From Oceanospirillales bacterium (GTDB lineage: Bacteria; Pseudomonadota; Gammaproteobacteria; Pseudomonadales; Balneatricaceae), in assembly GCA_018223185.1 (NCBI GenBank), contig JAAEYW010000004.1, positions 1 to 64,000 on the forward strand: a stretch of 64,000 bases of DNA, read 5' to 3'. This document shows positions 19,108 to 28,338 of this stretch, piece by piece (positions within the stretch are counted from its first letter, which is position 1; each line of letters begins with the position of its first letter). Position numbers and translations under genes: made by a program. The notes under the pieces were generated by a model, which saw nothing but the letters and a program-made list of their open reading frames with translations, was not told the DNA's origin and ran no database searches.

Positions 19108-19725
19108 ATGGCTAACACGCTAATGAAACATACTAACGCACTGCATGATCAGTTGGATAAGACCCGCCTTTTCGAGGGCATTGCTCCTCTGCTGTTGCGT
19201 TTATATTTGGCACCGGTATTGATGCAGGCGGGTTATACCAAACTTTCACACTTTGACGATACTGCCGCCTGGTTTGGTAATCCTGATTGGGGACTGGGAT
19301 TACCGATGCCGGAAGTGCTGGCAGCACTGGCGTCAGGGACAGAGTTCTTTGGCGGCATGCTGTTGATCGTCGGTCTGGCGACCCGCTGGGTCTCAGTTCC
19401 GCTGATGGTCACTATGATTGTCGCGGCTCTGACGGTACATATCGATAATGGCTGGCTGGCGATTGCCGACCGTACCAGCTGGCTGGCAAATGATCAGGTT
19501 ATCGAAGCGGGTGAGCGACTGGGCCGGGTTAAAGATATTCTGAAGGAACATGGTAACTACGACTGGCTGACGGGCAAAGGCTCTGTGGTAATCCTGAATA
19601 ACGGCATCGAGTTTGCTGCCACGTACTTCATTATGTTGCTGAGTCTGTTCTTTACCGGTGGCGGTCGTTATTTCAGCATCGATTACTGGTTGGCTCGCCG
19701 GTTTCGTACGGCAGATAAGGGGTAA
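19108..19725 (+). CDS. DoxX-family membrane protein (HvfD-like)
   Basis: 205 aa with several hydrophobic segments: about 26-46, 76-95, 100-120 and 172-190. PLLLRLYLAPVLMQAGYTKL and GTEFFGGMLLIVGLATRW are typical DoxX-family sequences. DoxX proteins are commonly the last gene of MNIO metallophore operons. A redox or export role is plausible but not demonstrated by the sequence. It starts 23 nt after hvfC and is followed by a tandem repeat and a strong terminator. Confidence 0.85.
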   Translation: MANTLMKHTNALHDQLDKTRLFEGIAPLLLRLYLAPVLMQAGYTKLSHFDDTAAWFGNPDWGLGLPMPEVLAALASGTEFFGGMLLIVGLATRWVSVPLMVTMIVAALTVHIDNGWLAIADRTSWLANDQVIEAGERLGRVKDILKEHGNYDWLTGKGSVVILNNGIEFAATYFIMLLSLFFTGGGRYFSIDYWLARRFRTADKG

Positions 19726-19750
19726 TCCGGTTATTGAAAATGATTCAATG

Positions 19751-19802
19751 TAAGGCTCTCAAATAATGCTCTCAAGTAATGCTCTCGAGTAAGGCTCTCA
19801 GG
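19751..19802. repeat. 4 x 13-bp tandem repeat
   Basis: Four back-to-back copies of TAAKGCTCTCRRG-type units (taaggctctcaaa, taatgctctcaag, taatgctctcgag, taaggctctcagg) between the DoxX gene and its terminator. Each unit begins with TAA. No ORF crosses it. Function unknown. Confidence 0.85.
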
Positions 19803-19825
19803 GGCGGCTATTCAGTACCCTTTTC

Positions 19826-19851
19826 AGCAGCGCTATGCGCTGCTTTTTTTT
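19826..19851 (+). terminator. terminator of the metallophore operon
   Basis: An 8-bp stem agcagcgc/gcgctgct with a 3-nt loop followed by seven or more T, 100 nt after the DoxX stop. Confidence 0.9.
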
Positions 19852-19875
19852 GCCTGTTATCGAGGCGATTAGCCG

Positions 19876-20592
19876 TTATTGATCAATCGATATGCCGTTC
19901 ACCTGAACCGAAGACTCGTTGATTACCCAGCGAATATTGAGATCGTACAGGCGGATGCCATACTCCCGCTGCTCCGGTTTGTTTTTGTGGTAAGCGGGAC
20001 GAGGGTCACACAGCAATACCTCTTCAATCTGTTGCTGCAATGGCTGGTTCAGCCGCGCAGTATGCTGCTGCAGCGCGATTTCGGCGTCTGCGGAAAATGT
20101 AACCGGCAGATCCAGCGTTTCGATCTGACCGGCAAGGTCAAAGCTGGCATCCGTAATGATATCTGAGTAGGGCAGGTAAGGCTTAATATCAATGATCGGT
20201 GTCTGATCCAGCAGGTCTGCACCACTGACATCGAGAAACACTTTACCCTCTTCAATCCGTATCGCTTCTAATTTCACTGGTGATAAGCCAACCGGGTTTG
20301 GTCGGAAAGGCGATCTGGAGGCCAGCACTCCAAGTTTTTCATTGCCGCCGAGCCGGGGAGGACGCACCAGAGGAGACCAGCCTTTGTCCACACAGGCGCT
20401 GAAAATAAACAGCAGCCATATATGGCTGCACTGCTCCAGCCCCCTGACAGCGTCAGGGCTGTTGCAGGGCGGCAATAATTCAATTGTGGCGGTCATCGAA
20501 CCGGCCAGGCCCGGCTGTCGGGGAATACCAAACTTTTCTTTATAGCCGCTATGGATAATGGCTATCGGTTCGAATGTTATTGTGGAGTTCAT
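19876..20592 (-). CDS. trmO: tRNA (N6-threonylcarbamoyladenosine(37)-N6)-methyltransferase TrmO
   Basis: 238-aa YaeB/TsaA-family enzyme that methylates t6A37 of tRNA-Thr using SAM. Signature stretches: IAIIHSGYKEKFGIPRQPGL near the N-terminus, RSPFRPNPVGLSPVKL and DLLDQTPIIDIKPYLPYSD, followed by the family C-terminal domain (LLCDPRPAYH). Full length. It lies 89 nt downstream of the Na/Pi cotransporter-like gene on the same strand. Confidence 0.93.
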   Translation of the reverse strand: MNSTITFEPIAIIHSGYKEKFGIPRQPGLAGSMTATIELLPPCNSPDAVRGLEQCSHIWLLFIFSACVDKGWSPLVRPPRLGGNEKLGVLASRSPFRPNPVGLSPVKLEAIRIEEGKVFLDVSGADLLDQTPIIDIKPYLPYSDIITDASFDLAGQIETLDLPVTFSADAEIALQQHTARLNQPLQQQIEEVLLCDPRPAYHKNKPEQREYGIRLYDLNIRWVINESSVQVNGISIDQ

Positions 20593-20681
20593 TTTCAGAG
20601 ATCTTTATGTCGGTAAAAGAGCCGCGCCCAGTCACAGTGATGGCCGGGCACGGGGGTGTAAGGCTTATTTTGCCCCCTGTT

Positions 20682-22442
20682 TCAGTTCAGAGCCACCGGT
20701 TCATCGGATGATCGTTCAGTTTTTTTCTCCTCAGACGCGGTTTCTGATCGTTCATTTCCCGGCTCTTCACTATGTTCCCGGATATCTTGTGGCTCCATCA
20801 CATCGGGTTCTGTTCTCTCTTTGATGGGGGAGCGGTGTTCTATTGGGCTCAGGCTGCTCCAGTAGCGGGAGCTTTTTTCAGCCTGCTCACCCAGTCGGTG
20901 AATATGGCTGAGTGAATCCAGCAGATCGGTACCCTCATCAGGACTCAGACGTCCAGCGATCATCGCATCCAGTACATGTTGTTTTATCTTTTGATATTTC
21001 TTCTCCAGTTTATGCAGAACCTTGCGAGTTTCTGAAGACGATATGTGTGAATCATCGTCTATCATTGCGGCATCCAGCATCTTAGTGGTGATTTTTTTCA
21101 GCTCGTAGATATCTTTCTGCGTATTACTATCGCTGATCTGACTGAACCGCTCACTGTAGTCGACAATCAGACCTGACAGGCGGGCCATTTCATTGAAGTA
21201 GCGTGCTATCCGCATAGCGCTTGGCAGAATTTCAGAGCTTTCTTCGCTAAGCTGCTGCTGTGCCAGTTTTTGGTTGAACTTTCCTATCTCGACTATCAAC
21301 TTATTAATAATCTGCGCCTGTGATCTGATATGGGCACTATCCGATGTCTCTGCGCTGATCGCCTGCTTGGCAAGGGTGCTTGCCATCCGGCTGACACGGC
21401 TTAATTCGCGGGTCATCGCATCGATAGCTAAAGGAGGCGTTTCGAGAATGTTTTTATCCAGATAGCGCGCTTTAGCCAGATCTTCATCGCCACGACTGAA
21501 CCGTGCCTTGAGAAACTCAACCATCGGTGTGGTAATCGGCCACATGATCAGCACCCCGAGAACATTAAACAGCGTGTGGAACAGTGCCAGCAGGATAACC
21601 ATATCGATGGTCTGATTAAGACCTGAATGGTTAATTGCGTCAGCCAGAGCGATCAGCAGGAGCAGCCCTACGGCACCGGTAATCAGGTTAAAGAACACAT
21701 GAGCACAGGCGATCCGTTTGGCATTAGATGTTGCTCCGATTACTGAGAGTGCCGCTGTGGAGGTGGTTCCCAGATTTGCGCCAATCACCAGTGCACCTGC
21801 TGCTGCCAGGGGAATTGCGCCGGTAGACGCCATCGACAGGGTGATTGCCATCGCGGCGCTGGATGACTGAATCAGCACTGTCATAACAAATCCCGCCAAA
21901 ACAAATAGCGCGAGGCCATAACTGGTGGCACCAATGGCTTCAAAAGGGATGCTGTTTTCCAGTCCGGTAAAGGTGTCTTTGAGAAAAGAGAGACCGATAA
22001 AAAACAGACCAAAGCCGGTCAGACTGGTGCCCAGATAGGCGTAGCGTTTTTCACCTCCCACCAGACTCATTACGACCCCGAGGCCTATCATCGGCAGTGC
22101 AAAAGCACTTATTTTGAAATTGAAGCCGATGGTGGCGACCAGCCAGCCAGTCATGGTGGTACCGATATTACAGCCATAGATCACAGCAACGGACTGGCCC
22201 AGGTTCAGCAAGCCTGCATTCACAAAGCCGATAGTGGCCACCGTAACTGCGCTGGATGACTGCACCAGTGCGGTGATAGCGGTACCGGAGATCAGACCTC
22301 GCATGCGGGATCGGGTGGCCGCTTCCAGGGCCTTGCGCAGCGTCTGGCCTGCCGCGCGTTTGAGGCCGTTGGTCATCAGCTGCATGCCGAGCAGGAACAG
22401 GCCCAGACCGCCGATCAGGTCACCAATATTGCTCAGATCCAT
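20682..22442 (-). CDS. Na/Pi cotransporter-family protein with PhoU-like domain
   Basis: 586 aa. The membrane part (about residues 1-310) has two inverted NaPi-II repeats with the hallmark QSSSA motifs (ITALVQSSSAVTVATIGFVNAG and TVLIQSSSAAMAITLS). The C-terminal half (about 330-540) is helical and PhoU-like. A charged, probably disordered tail ends the protein. Members are annotated as sodium-dependent phosphate transporters; whether this one imports or exports phosphate is not known. ATG at 22442 begins MDLSNIGDLIGGLGLFLLGM, as is standard. Confidence 0.9.
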   Translation of the reverse strand: MDLSNIGDLIGGLGLFLLGMQLMTNGLKRAAGQTLRKALEAATRSRMRGLISGTAITALVQSSSAVTVATIGFVNAGLLNLGQSVAVIYGCNIGTTMTGWLVATIGFNFKISAFALPMIGLGVVMSLVGGEKRYAYLGTSLTGFGLFFIGLSFLKDTFTGLENSIPFEAIGATSYGLALFVLAGFVMTVLIQSSSAAMAITLSMASTGAIPLAAAGALVIGANLGTTSTAALSVIGATSNAKRIACAHVFFNLITGAVGLLLLIALADAINHSGLNQTIDMVILLALFHTLFNVLGVLIMWPITTPMVEFLKARFSRGDEDLAKARYLDKNILETPPLAIDAMTRELSRVSRMASTLAKQAISAETSDSAHIRSQAQIINKLIVEIGKFNQKLAQQQLSEESSEILPSAMRIARYFNEMARLSGLIVDYSERFSQISDSNTQKDIYELKKITTKMLDAAMIDDDSHISSSETRKVLHKLEKKYQKIKQHVLDAMIAGRLSPDEGTDLLDSLSHIHRLGEQAEKSSRYWSSLSPIEHRSPIKERTEPDVMEPQDIREHSEEPGNERSETASEEKKTERSSDEPVALN

Positions 22443-22561
22443 TGCGGACTCCTTACAGAGAAAGAACTGGCAGGTTTATTATTTTTTTCAATTTCAGAAC
22501 TGAAAATAGCTCAAAATAGGAAAAGTTAACTTTTTGATTACACAGTAATAAAAGCTCCAAA

Positions 22562-23278
22562 TCAGAATAAATGCAACTCTTTTGCAGTGCGGGCTATGAT
22601 CCAGATATAAACCTTCTGACAGCCTGCTGCCTTGAGCACCCTGCTAATTTCTGCCGCAGTGGTGCCGGTGGTCATTACATCATCGACCACTGCGACAGAG
22701 AACGGTGGCGAACCGGTACAGTAAAAACTGTTGCGCAGGTTTTTACGACGGGCTTTGCGGTCCAGTTCTGCCTGATGCGGTGTATTTTCCTTTTTAATCA
22801 GCAGGCGGTTGTTAAACGGAATGTCTAAGTTGCGGGCGAGTTTTTTAGCCAGCAGAGCCGCCTGATTATATTGCCGTTCCTGTAACCTTTTTTGATGCAG
22901 GGGTACCGGGATAATCAGCTCAGGCATCGTTTTATCCTGTAGCTGCAGGCTGAGTAGCTCTGCCAGTGAGTTGAGGAGGTGGGCCTGGCCATTAAATTTT
23001 GCCAGCTGAATCAGCTGATCCACTGGAAAACGATACTCAAACGGTGCAATTACCTGGTCAAACGGCGGAGGCTTTTTCTGACAAGTCGGGCAGATAACCG
23101 GGGATAACTTACCGGTTACCGTCGGGTTAGCGCAGCGCTGGCAGGCAGAGCCTATCCAGGGGAGGTCTGCAAGGCATTCATGACAGACCGGGGTGTCGGA
23201 TGTGGTGTTCAGACCACACAATATACAGCGCCTGATGTGGTTGATATTTATACAGTTGTTTTTCGTTTTTGTAATCAT
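22562..23278 (-). CDS. comF: ComF family protein (phosphoribosyltransferase fold)
   Basis: 238 aa. The N-terminal zinc-finger region has several CxxC pairs (CILCGL, CHECLADLPW, CQRCANP, CPTCQKKPPP). The C-terminal type I PRTase domain carries the PRPP-binding signature VAVVDDVMTTGTTAAEISRVL and PVPLHQKRLQERQYNQAALLA. ComF/GntX proteins are tied to DNA uptake and use of DNA as nutrient; the biochemical role is unclear. It stands back-to-back with bioB, a common gammaproteobacterial arrangement. Confidence 0.92.
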   Translation of the reverse strand: MITKTKNNCININHIRRCILCGLNTTSDTPVCHECLADLPWIGSACQRCANPTVTGKLSPVICPTCQKKPPPFDQVIAPFEYRFPVDQLIQLAKFNGQAHLLNSLAELLSLQLQDKTMPELIIPVPLHQKRLQERQYNQAALLAKKLARNLDIPFNNRLLIKKENTPHQAELDRKARRKNLRNSFYCTGSPPFSVAVVDDVMTTGTTAAEISRVLKAAGCQKVYIWIIARTAKELHLF

Positions 23279-23362
23279 AGGTTGACAGATCCTTCTGTCG
23301 GATTAAAATTAGCTTCTTACTGAATCCCTTTCTTTGCGATCTATTACAGGATATACACAGCG

Positions 23363-24409
23363 ATGCAACATAACCAGACAGAGATCCGACACGACTGGAG
23401 CGAGCAGGAAGTGCAGGCGCTGTTCGATCTGCCATTTAACGACCTGTTGTTTCAGGCTCAGCTGGTTCATCGTCAGAATTTTAATCCTAATGAAGTGCAG
23501 GTGAGCACTCTGTTGTCGATCAAAACCGGTGCCTGTCCGGAAGACTGCAAGTATTGCCCGCAGAGCGGACACTACAACACCGGCCTTGAGAAAGAGCGCC
23601 TGATGCAGGTTGAAGCTGTGCTGGAAAAGGCAAAGAAAGCCAAAGAGACCGGTTCAACCCGTTTCTGTATGGGGGCCGCATGGAAACACCCGGCCGACAA
23701 AGATATGCCCTATGTGATCGAAATGGTTAAAGGGGTCAAAGCGCTGGGTCTGGAAACCTGTATGACTCTGGGTATGCTGGATGAGGGTAAAGCTGGCCAA
23801 CTGGCGGAAGCCGGTCTGGACTATTACAATCATAATCTGGATACCTCACCTGAGTTCTACGACAAGATTATCACTACCCGTTCCTTCCAGGACCGTCTTG
23901 ATACACTGCATCACGTGCGTGAATCAGGCATGAAAATCTGTTCTGGCGGTATCCTTGGAATGGGTGAAACGGCGAATGATCGCATCGGCCTGCTGCGTCA
24001 GTTGGCAAACCTGCCGAAGCAACCGGAAAGCGTGCCGATCAATATGCTGGTTAAGGTGAAAGGTACGCCGCTGGAAAATGCTGACGACCTGGATAATCTG
24101 GACTTTATCCGCACCATCGCGGTGGCCCGCATCATGATGCCACAGTCTCATGTACGACTCTCTGCCGGTCGTGAAAGTATGAGTGATGAGATGCAGGCGA
24201 TGACCTTTATGGCCGGAGCAAACTCTATCTTCTATGGTGAGTGTCTGCTGACAACACCGAACCCTGAAACTCATCGTGATCTGCAGTTGTTTAAGCGTCT
24301 GGGTATCAACCCTGAACAACGGATCTCCGACGCGGATGAAACGCAGGAGCAGGCGATTATCAAAGATCTGCAAAAACAGCAGGACGATTCGTTCTTCTAT
24401 CAGGCCTGA
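23363..24409 (+). CDS. bioB: biotin synthase BioB
   Basis: 348-aa radical SAM enzyme inserting sulfur into dethiobiotin. The CxxxCxxC cluster motif is [16 protein letters not shown]. The [2Fe-2S] and substrate motifs [28 protein letters not shown] and [13 protein letters not shown] are intact. First gene of bioBFHCD. The ribosome-binding site is only moderate (caggatat) and I saw no convincing BirA operator in the 84-bp comF-bioB gap. Confidence 0.97.
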   Translation: MQHNQTEIRHDWSEQEVQALFDLPFNDLLFQAQLVHRQNFNPNEVQVSTLLSIKTGACPEDCKYCPQSGHYNTGLEKERLMQVEAVLEKAKKAKETGSTRFCMGAAWKHPADKDMPYVIEMVKGVKALGLETCMTLGMLDEGKAGQLAEAGLDYYNHNLDTSPEFYDKIITTRSFQDRLDTLHHVRESGMKICSGGILGMGETANDRIGLLRQLANLPKQPESVPINMLVKVKGTPLENADDLDNLDFIRTIAVARIMMPQSHVRLSAGRESMSDEMQAMTFMAGANSIFYGECLLTTPNPETHRDLQLFKRLGINPEQRISDADETQEQAIIKDLQKQQDDSFFYQA

Positions 24410-24458
24410 TTTATTCTACCCGCCGGGCTGTCACTGATAGCCCAAAAAGGATCTGACC

Positions 24459-25628
24459 ATGTCTTTTGATCAGCTGGGCGCTGAATTGCAGGCGCGTAAA
24501 GAGCAGTCTCTGTATCGTCAGCGTCGCATATTACAAAGCCCACAAGCCGCAGAAGTGATTGTTGATGGCAAACCCTGTCTGGCATTCTGCTCTAATGACT
24601 ATCTGGGCCTGGCAAATCATCCTGATGTTATCGCTGCCCTGAAAAAGGGGGCCGATACCTACGGCGTCGGCGGCGGAGCTTCGCATCTTGTGAATGGCCA
24701 TAGCCAGGCGCATCATGCGCTGGAAGAGGAGCTGGCCGAGTTTACCGGTCGTCCCCGTGCCCTTTTGTTTTCCACTGGCTATATGGCCAATATTGGTGCG
24801 GTTAACGCCCTGTTGGATAAACGCGATGCGGTGTTTCAGGATCGCGTCAATCATGCGTCTCTTCTGGATGCGGGGCTGCTCAGTGGCGCACGCTTTCAGC
24901 GTTTTCTGCATAACGATGCTGATAATCTGAATACCCGTCTGCAACGCACCGATGCGCGGCGAAAGCTGGTGGTCTGTGATGGTGTGTTCAGTATGGATGG
25001 GGATCTGGCAGAGCTTCCCGCTATCTGTAAAACGGCTTCAGAGCATAATGCCTGGGTGATGGTGGATGATGCCCACGGGTTTGGCTGTATCGGACAGCAA
25101 GGGCGGGGCACTGCGGATCATTTTGGTCTGGGCGGTGATCAGGTGCAGGTATTAGTCGGCACGTTGGGTAAGTCGTTTGGTACTTCAGGCGCTTTTGTCG
25201 CCGGTTCTGAAGAGCTGATTGAAACCCTGATTCAACATGCCCGCACCTATATCTACACCACCAGTATGTCTCCCGCTATCGCTTCGGCGACCCGGGCCAG
25301 CCTGAAACTGTTGCAGCAGGATGAGTGGCGCCGGGAAAAACTTAACCACCTGATCGATCGTTTTCGCCGGGGCTGCGAGCAGCTGGGTTTGCCTCTGATG
25401 GACTCACCAACGCCGATTCAGCCGATTCTGGTGGGTGAGGCTGACCGGGCGATGGCGATCAGCGCCGCACTTGAGGCAAAAGGGATCTTTATCGGCGCTA
25501 TCCGGCCGCCAACCGTCCCTCAGGGAGCCGCCCGGCTCAGGGTAACTCTCAGCGCCACCCACACCGATGAACAGCTTGACCGGCTGCTGGACGCGTTGGG
25601 TGAGGTGATGACAGGAAGAGAGACATGA
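24459..25628 (+). CDS. bioF: 8-amino-7-oxononanoate synthase BioF
   Basis: 389-aa PLP-dependent alpha-oxoamine synthase condensing pimeloyl-ACP (or CoA) with alanine. Motifs [37 protein letters not shown] and the PLP lysine in [15 protein letters not shown] good ribosome-binding site (aaaaagga) precedes the ATG. Its stop overlaps the bioH start. Confidence 0.97.
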   Translation: MSFDQLGAELQARKEQSLYRQRRILQSPQAAEVIVDGKPCLAFCSNDYLGLANHPDVIAALKKGADTYGVGGGASHLVNGHSQAHHALEEELAEFTGRPRALLFSTGYMANIGAVNALLDKRDAVFQDRVNHASLLDAGLLSGARFQRFLHNDADNLNTRLQRTDARRKLVVCDGVFSMDGDLAELPAICKTASEHNAWVMVDDAHGFGCIGQQGRGTADHFGLGGDQVQVLVGTLGKSFGTSGAFVAGSEELIETLIQHARTYIYTTSMSPAIASATRASLKLLQQDEWRREKLNHLIDRFRRGCEQLGLPLMDSPTPIQPILVGEADRAMAISAALEAKGIFIGAIRPPTVPQGAARLRVTLSATHTDEQLDRLLDALGEVMTGRET

Positions 25629-26389
25629 TGCTGTACTCAGAAACAGTCGGCAGTGCTGCAGGTAAACCGTTGGTGCTGCTGCATGGTTGGGGGATGCACA
25701 GTGGTATCTGGCAGACGCTTTTACCTTATTTACAGCAGGATTATTCTATTACCCTGATTGATCTTCCCGGATCCGGCCGCAGTGCAGGTTGTCAGTTGCA
25801 ACCTTATAATCTTGATGCCGTTGTGTCGCAGCTGGTGGAGGTTGTTCCGGCATCAGCCCTGTGGCTGGGATGGTCGCTGGGAGGGGTTATTGCGATGGCT
25901 TTTGCGCAGCGTTTTCCTGAGCGTGTTAACGGCTTAATGACACTGGCGAGTTCGCCCTGCTTTGTCGAGCGTCCGGACTGGTCTTTTGGTATGGATGAAA
26001 CGACTTACAGCCAGTTTGAACAGGACCTGGCCGCTAATCCGGCTAAGACCCTGCAACGGTTTAATATGCTGCAGGTACAGGGCAGTGCAACTGCCCGTAG
26101 CGATCTTAAAACACTGAAGCAGATTTTGTCCGAAGTACAACCGACAGCTCAGGCACTGATCGACAGTCTGGCGTTGTTGCGTGGTGATTATCGGCAGCTG
26201 TTTAGCAACACCTGTCTGCCGACAACGCATCTGCTGTGTCAGCTGGACACTCTGGCACCGGCGAGCATGTACGATGCGCTCAAAGCGTTGCAACCGGAAG
26301 CTCAGGTTGAGGTATTAGCAGAACAGTCTCACGTGGGCTTTCTGTCAGCGCCACAGACGCTGGCGGCAAAGATCCGGACCTTTACATGA
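25625..26389 (+). CDS. bioH: pimeloyl-ACP methyl ester carboxylesterase BioH
   Basis: 254-aa alpha/beta hydrolase that removes the methyl group from pimeloyl-ACP methyl ester and so ends the BioC-BioH route. [13 protein letters not shown] forms the oxyanion loop, GWSLGG holds the nucleophilic Ser (about 82), and the Asp (CQLDTLAP) and His (EQSHVGFLS) complete the triad. Located between bioF and bioC with 4-nt overlaps, it is clearly the dedicated bioH. Confidence 0.94.
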   Translation: MMLYSETVGSAAGKPLVLLHGWGMHSGIWQTLLPYLQQDYSITLIDLPGSGRSAGCQLQPYNLDAVVSQLVEVVPASALWLGWSLGGVIAMAFAQRFPERVNGLMTLASSPCFVERPDWSFGMDETTYSQFEQDLAANPAKTLQRFNMLQVQGSATARSDLKTLKQILSEVQPTAQALIDSLALLRGDYRQLFSNTCLPTTHLLCQLDTLAPASMYDALKALQPEAQVEVLAEQSHVGFLSAPQTLAAKIRTFT

Positions 26390-27171
26390 GTACACAGTTT
26401 CTCAAACCGCAGATCGCAGAGTCATTCAGTCGGGCTGCGGTCAGCTATGACAGTGTTGCCCAGTTGCAGCGGCGAATCGGTCATAACCTGCTCAGTGATC
26501 TGACCCAGTCATCTGCAGAGGTGGTTCTGGATCTGGGATGCGGTACCGGTTATTTTTCTCCCTTACTGACAGAGCAGTTAAAGCCGCAGCAGCTGATCTG
26601 TTGCGATCTTGCCCTGGGGATGCTGGAGTATGCCCGTCAGACCCGGGTAACTCCCAATACCCTGTGGCTCTGTGGCGATGCAGAGCGCCTTCCATTAGCG
26701 GACAACTCGGTTGATCTGATCTTTTCTTCTCTGGCGATTCAGTGGTGTGAAGACCTTCCTGCATTGTTTAGTGAGGTCTCCCGTGTACTTAAGCCCGGAG
26801 GGCGGTTTCTCTTTAGTACTCTGGGGCCGGATACACTGTATGAGTTGCGGGAAGCCTGGTCGGCGGTGGATCGCTATCAGCATGTAAACCGTTTTGTCAG
26901 CTTTTCCAGCCTGCAGGCGGGTGCTGATCAATATCTTCGCAAGGTTGCGCTGAAAACGGCGCAAGAGGTGTTGCTCTATGATCAGCTGCGTGGTCTGACC
27001 ACCGAACTTAAAGGGATTGGCGCACACAATATCAGTGCCGGGCGGCAGAACGGTCTGACCGGGAAAGCACGGATTAATGCCTTTAAGCTGGCGTATGAAG
27101 CATTCAGACGGCCGGACGGAAAACTACCGGCCACCTATCAGGTATTTTACGGCGAGTATATTAATGGCTAA
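26386..27171 (+). CDS. bioC: malonyl-[ACP] O-methyltransferase BioC
   Basis: 261-aa SAM methyltransferase that caps malonyl-ACP so that fatty-acid synthesis can make pimelate. SAM motif I is VLDLGCGTGYFSPLL, followed by CCDLALGML and LIFSSLAIQWCEDL. The start overlaps bioH by 4 nt and the end overlaps bioD by 8 nt. Confidence 0.95.
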   Translation: MSTQFLKPQIAESFSRAAVSYDSVAQLQRRIGHNLLSDLTQSSAEVVLDLGCGTGYFSPLLTEQLKPQQLICCDLALGMLEYARQTRVTPNTLWLCGDAERLPLADNSVDLIFSSLAIQWCEDLPALFSEVSRVLKPGGRFLFSTLGPDTLYELREAWSAVDRYQHVNRFVSFSSLQAGADQYLRKVALKTAQEVLLYDQLRGLTTELKGIGAHNISAGRQNGLTGKARINAFKLAYEAFRRPDGKLPATYQVFYGEYING

Positions 27172-27853
27172 GCGTACTTTCTTTGTAGCAGGAACCGACA
27201 CCGATGTGGGCAAAACGCTGGTTTCAACCGGTTTGCTGGAAGCGGCCAATCAGCGGGGACTTTCGACTGTTGCGGTAAAACCGATCGCTGCCGGGTGCGA
27301 GCAGACAGATGAGGGATTACGAAACAGCGATGCGTTGCAGCTGCAGCAGGCCGCTTCAGTAAAACTGAGTTATGATCAGCTGAACCCTATCGCGCTGGAA
27401 CCGCCTATCGCCCCGCACATTGCCGCTCAACAGGTGGGACGTCGACTGGACGCAGACCGGATAGCGGCACTGTGCCGCGGTGTCATGATGCAGCCGGCGG
27501 ACTTTATGATTATCGAGGGGGCCGGTGGCTGGCGGGTGCCGCTGAATAATCGTCAGACCCTCGCCGATCTGCCTAAGCTGTTGCGCACGCCCGTGGTTCT
27601 GGTGGTGGGAATGAAGCTGGGCTGTATCAGCCATACCCTGCTAACGGTCGAAGCGATTGTGAAAGACGGTCTGCGACTTGCGGGTTGGGTTGCCAACCGG
27701 TCAGAACCGGAAATGAGTTGTTACAGCGAAAACCTGGAAACACTCAAATCGATGCTTGCTGCACCATTATTGGGTGAAATACCTCATATTGAGGACATTA
27801 CTGCTCAAAATGTGGCCAGATATATCGATTTGGGACCTCTGCTGGATGGTTAA
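27164..27853 (+). CDS. bioD: dethiobiotin synthetase BioD
   Basis: About 229 aa. ATP-dependent carboxylase closing the ureido ring of dethiobiotin. The P-loop is AGTDTDVGKTLVS, with KPIAAGCEQT and IEGAGGWRVPL typical of BioD. The track starts at 27077, but the ATG at 27164 inside the end of bioC places the P-loop at the normal position about residues 8-16. It ends the biotin operon. Confidence 0.95.
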   Translation: MAKRTFFVAGTDTDVGKTLVSTGLLEAANQRGLSTVAVKPIAAGCEQTDEGLRNSDALQLQQAASVKLSYDQLNPIALEPPIAPHIAAQQVGRRLDADRIAALCRGVMMQPADFMIIEGAGGWRVPLNNRQTLADLPKLLRTPVVLVVGMKLGCISHTLLTVEAIVKDGLRLAGWVANRSEPEMSCYSENLETLKSMLAAPLLGEIPHIEDITAQNVARYIDLGPLLDG

Positions 27854-27996
27854 TAAATGATCTGTGATGCTGTCTGGTCTATAATGGCTCTGAGTTAATA
27901 GTTAATACGGCAGAGTTTGTCGGCCTGACTGAATGAACATTGATGAAAAATTGATGATAAAGTCAGCAGACTGACGCAAAGTAAGCAGGTGTTTTT

Positions 27997-28242
27997 ATGA
28001 ATGTTACATCAGCACTGAGTACAGGCGTTCTGGGGTTAAACCGGGGACTGGATGGTGTTCAGAAAGCGGCGTCAGATATTGCCGGTGCAGGCAAGACCGA
28101 TACACCGGAAGAGGGGACAGGTAAAGATCTGAACGAGTCCCTGGAAAACCTGGTTGTTGAAAAAAATGCCGTTGCTGCATCGACTAAAGTTGTCCAGTCC
28201 GTGGATGAGACCTTAGGCACGCTGATTGATATTCGTGCCTGA
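27997..28242 (+). CDS. small flagellar rod/hook C-terminal-like protein
   Basis: 81 aa. The N-terminus ALSTGVLGLNRGLDGVQKAASDIA resembles the N-terminal helix of flagellar rod/hook proteins, and the C-terminus LVVEKNAVAASTKVVQSVDETLGTLIDIRA resembles the FlgC/FlgG C-terminal helix (compare the family pattern of E/A-rich heptads ending in LI-I). It is like a rod protein without the middle domain. No flagellar genes are nearby. It may be an orphan structural or chaperone-like protein; its function is unknown. ATG follows agcaggtg. Confidence 0.6.
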   Translation: MNVTSALSTGVLGLNRGLDGVQKAASDIAGAGKTDTPEEGTGKDLNESLENLVVEKNAVAASTKVVQSVDETLGTLIDIRA

Positions 28243-28338
28243 CACAGGCTGCAGCTTTGCAGAGCGCAATTTAATCCACAGAGCATTATTTCCTGCAGGT
28301 TGTAAGGAGTCGGAGATAAAGTACAGGAGGTGAGAGAG

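Noticed and set aside
27077-27163. Track start of bioD inside bioC
   Set aside because: It would displace the P-loop by 29 residues; ATG 27164 fits the family.
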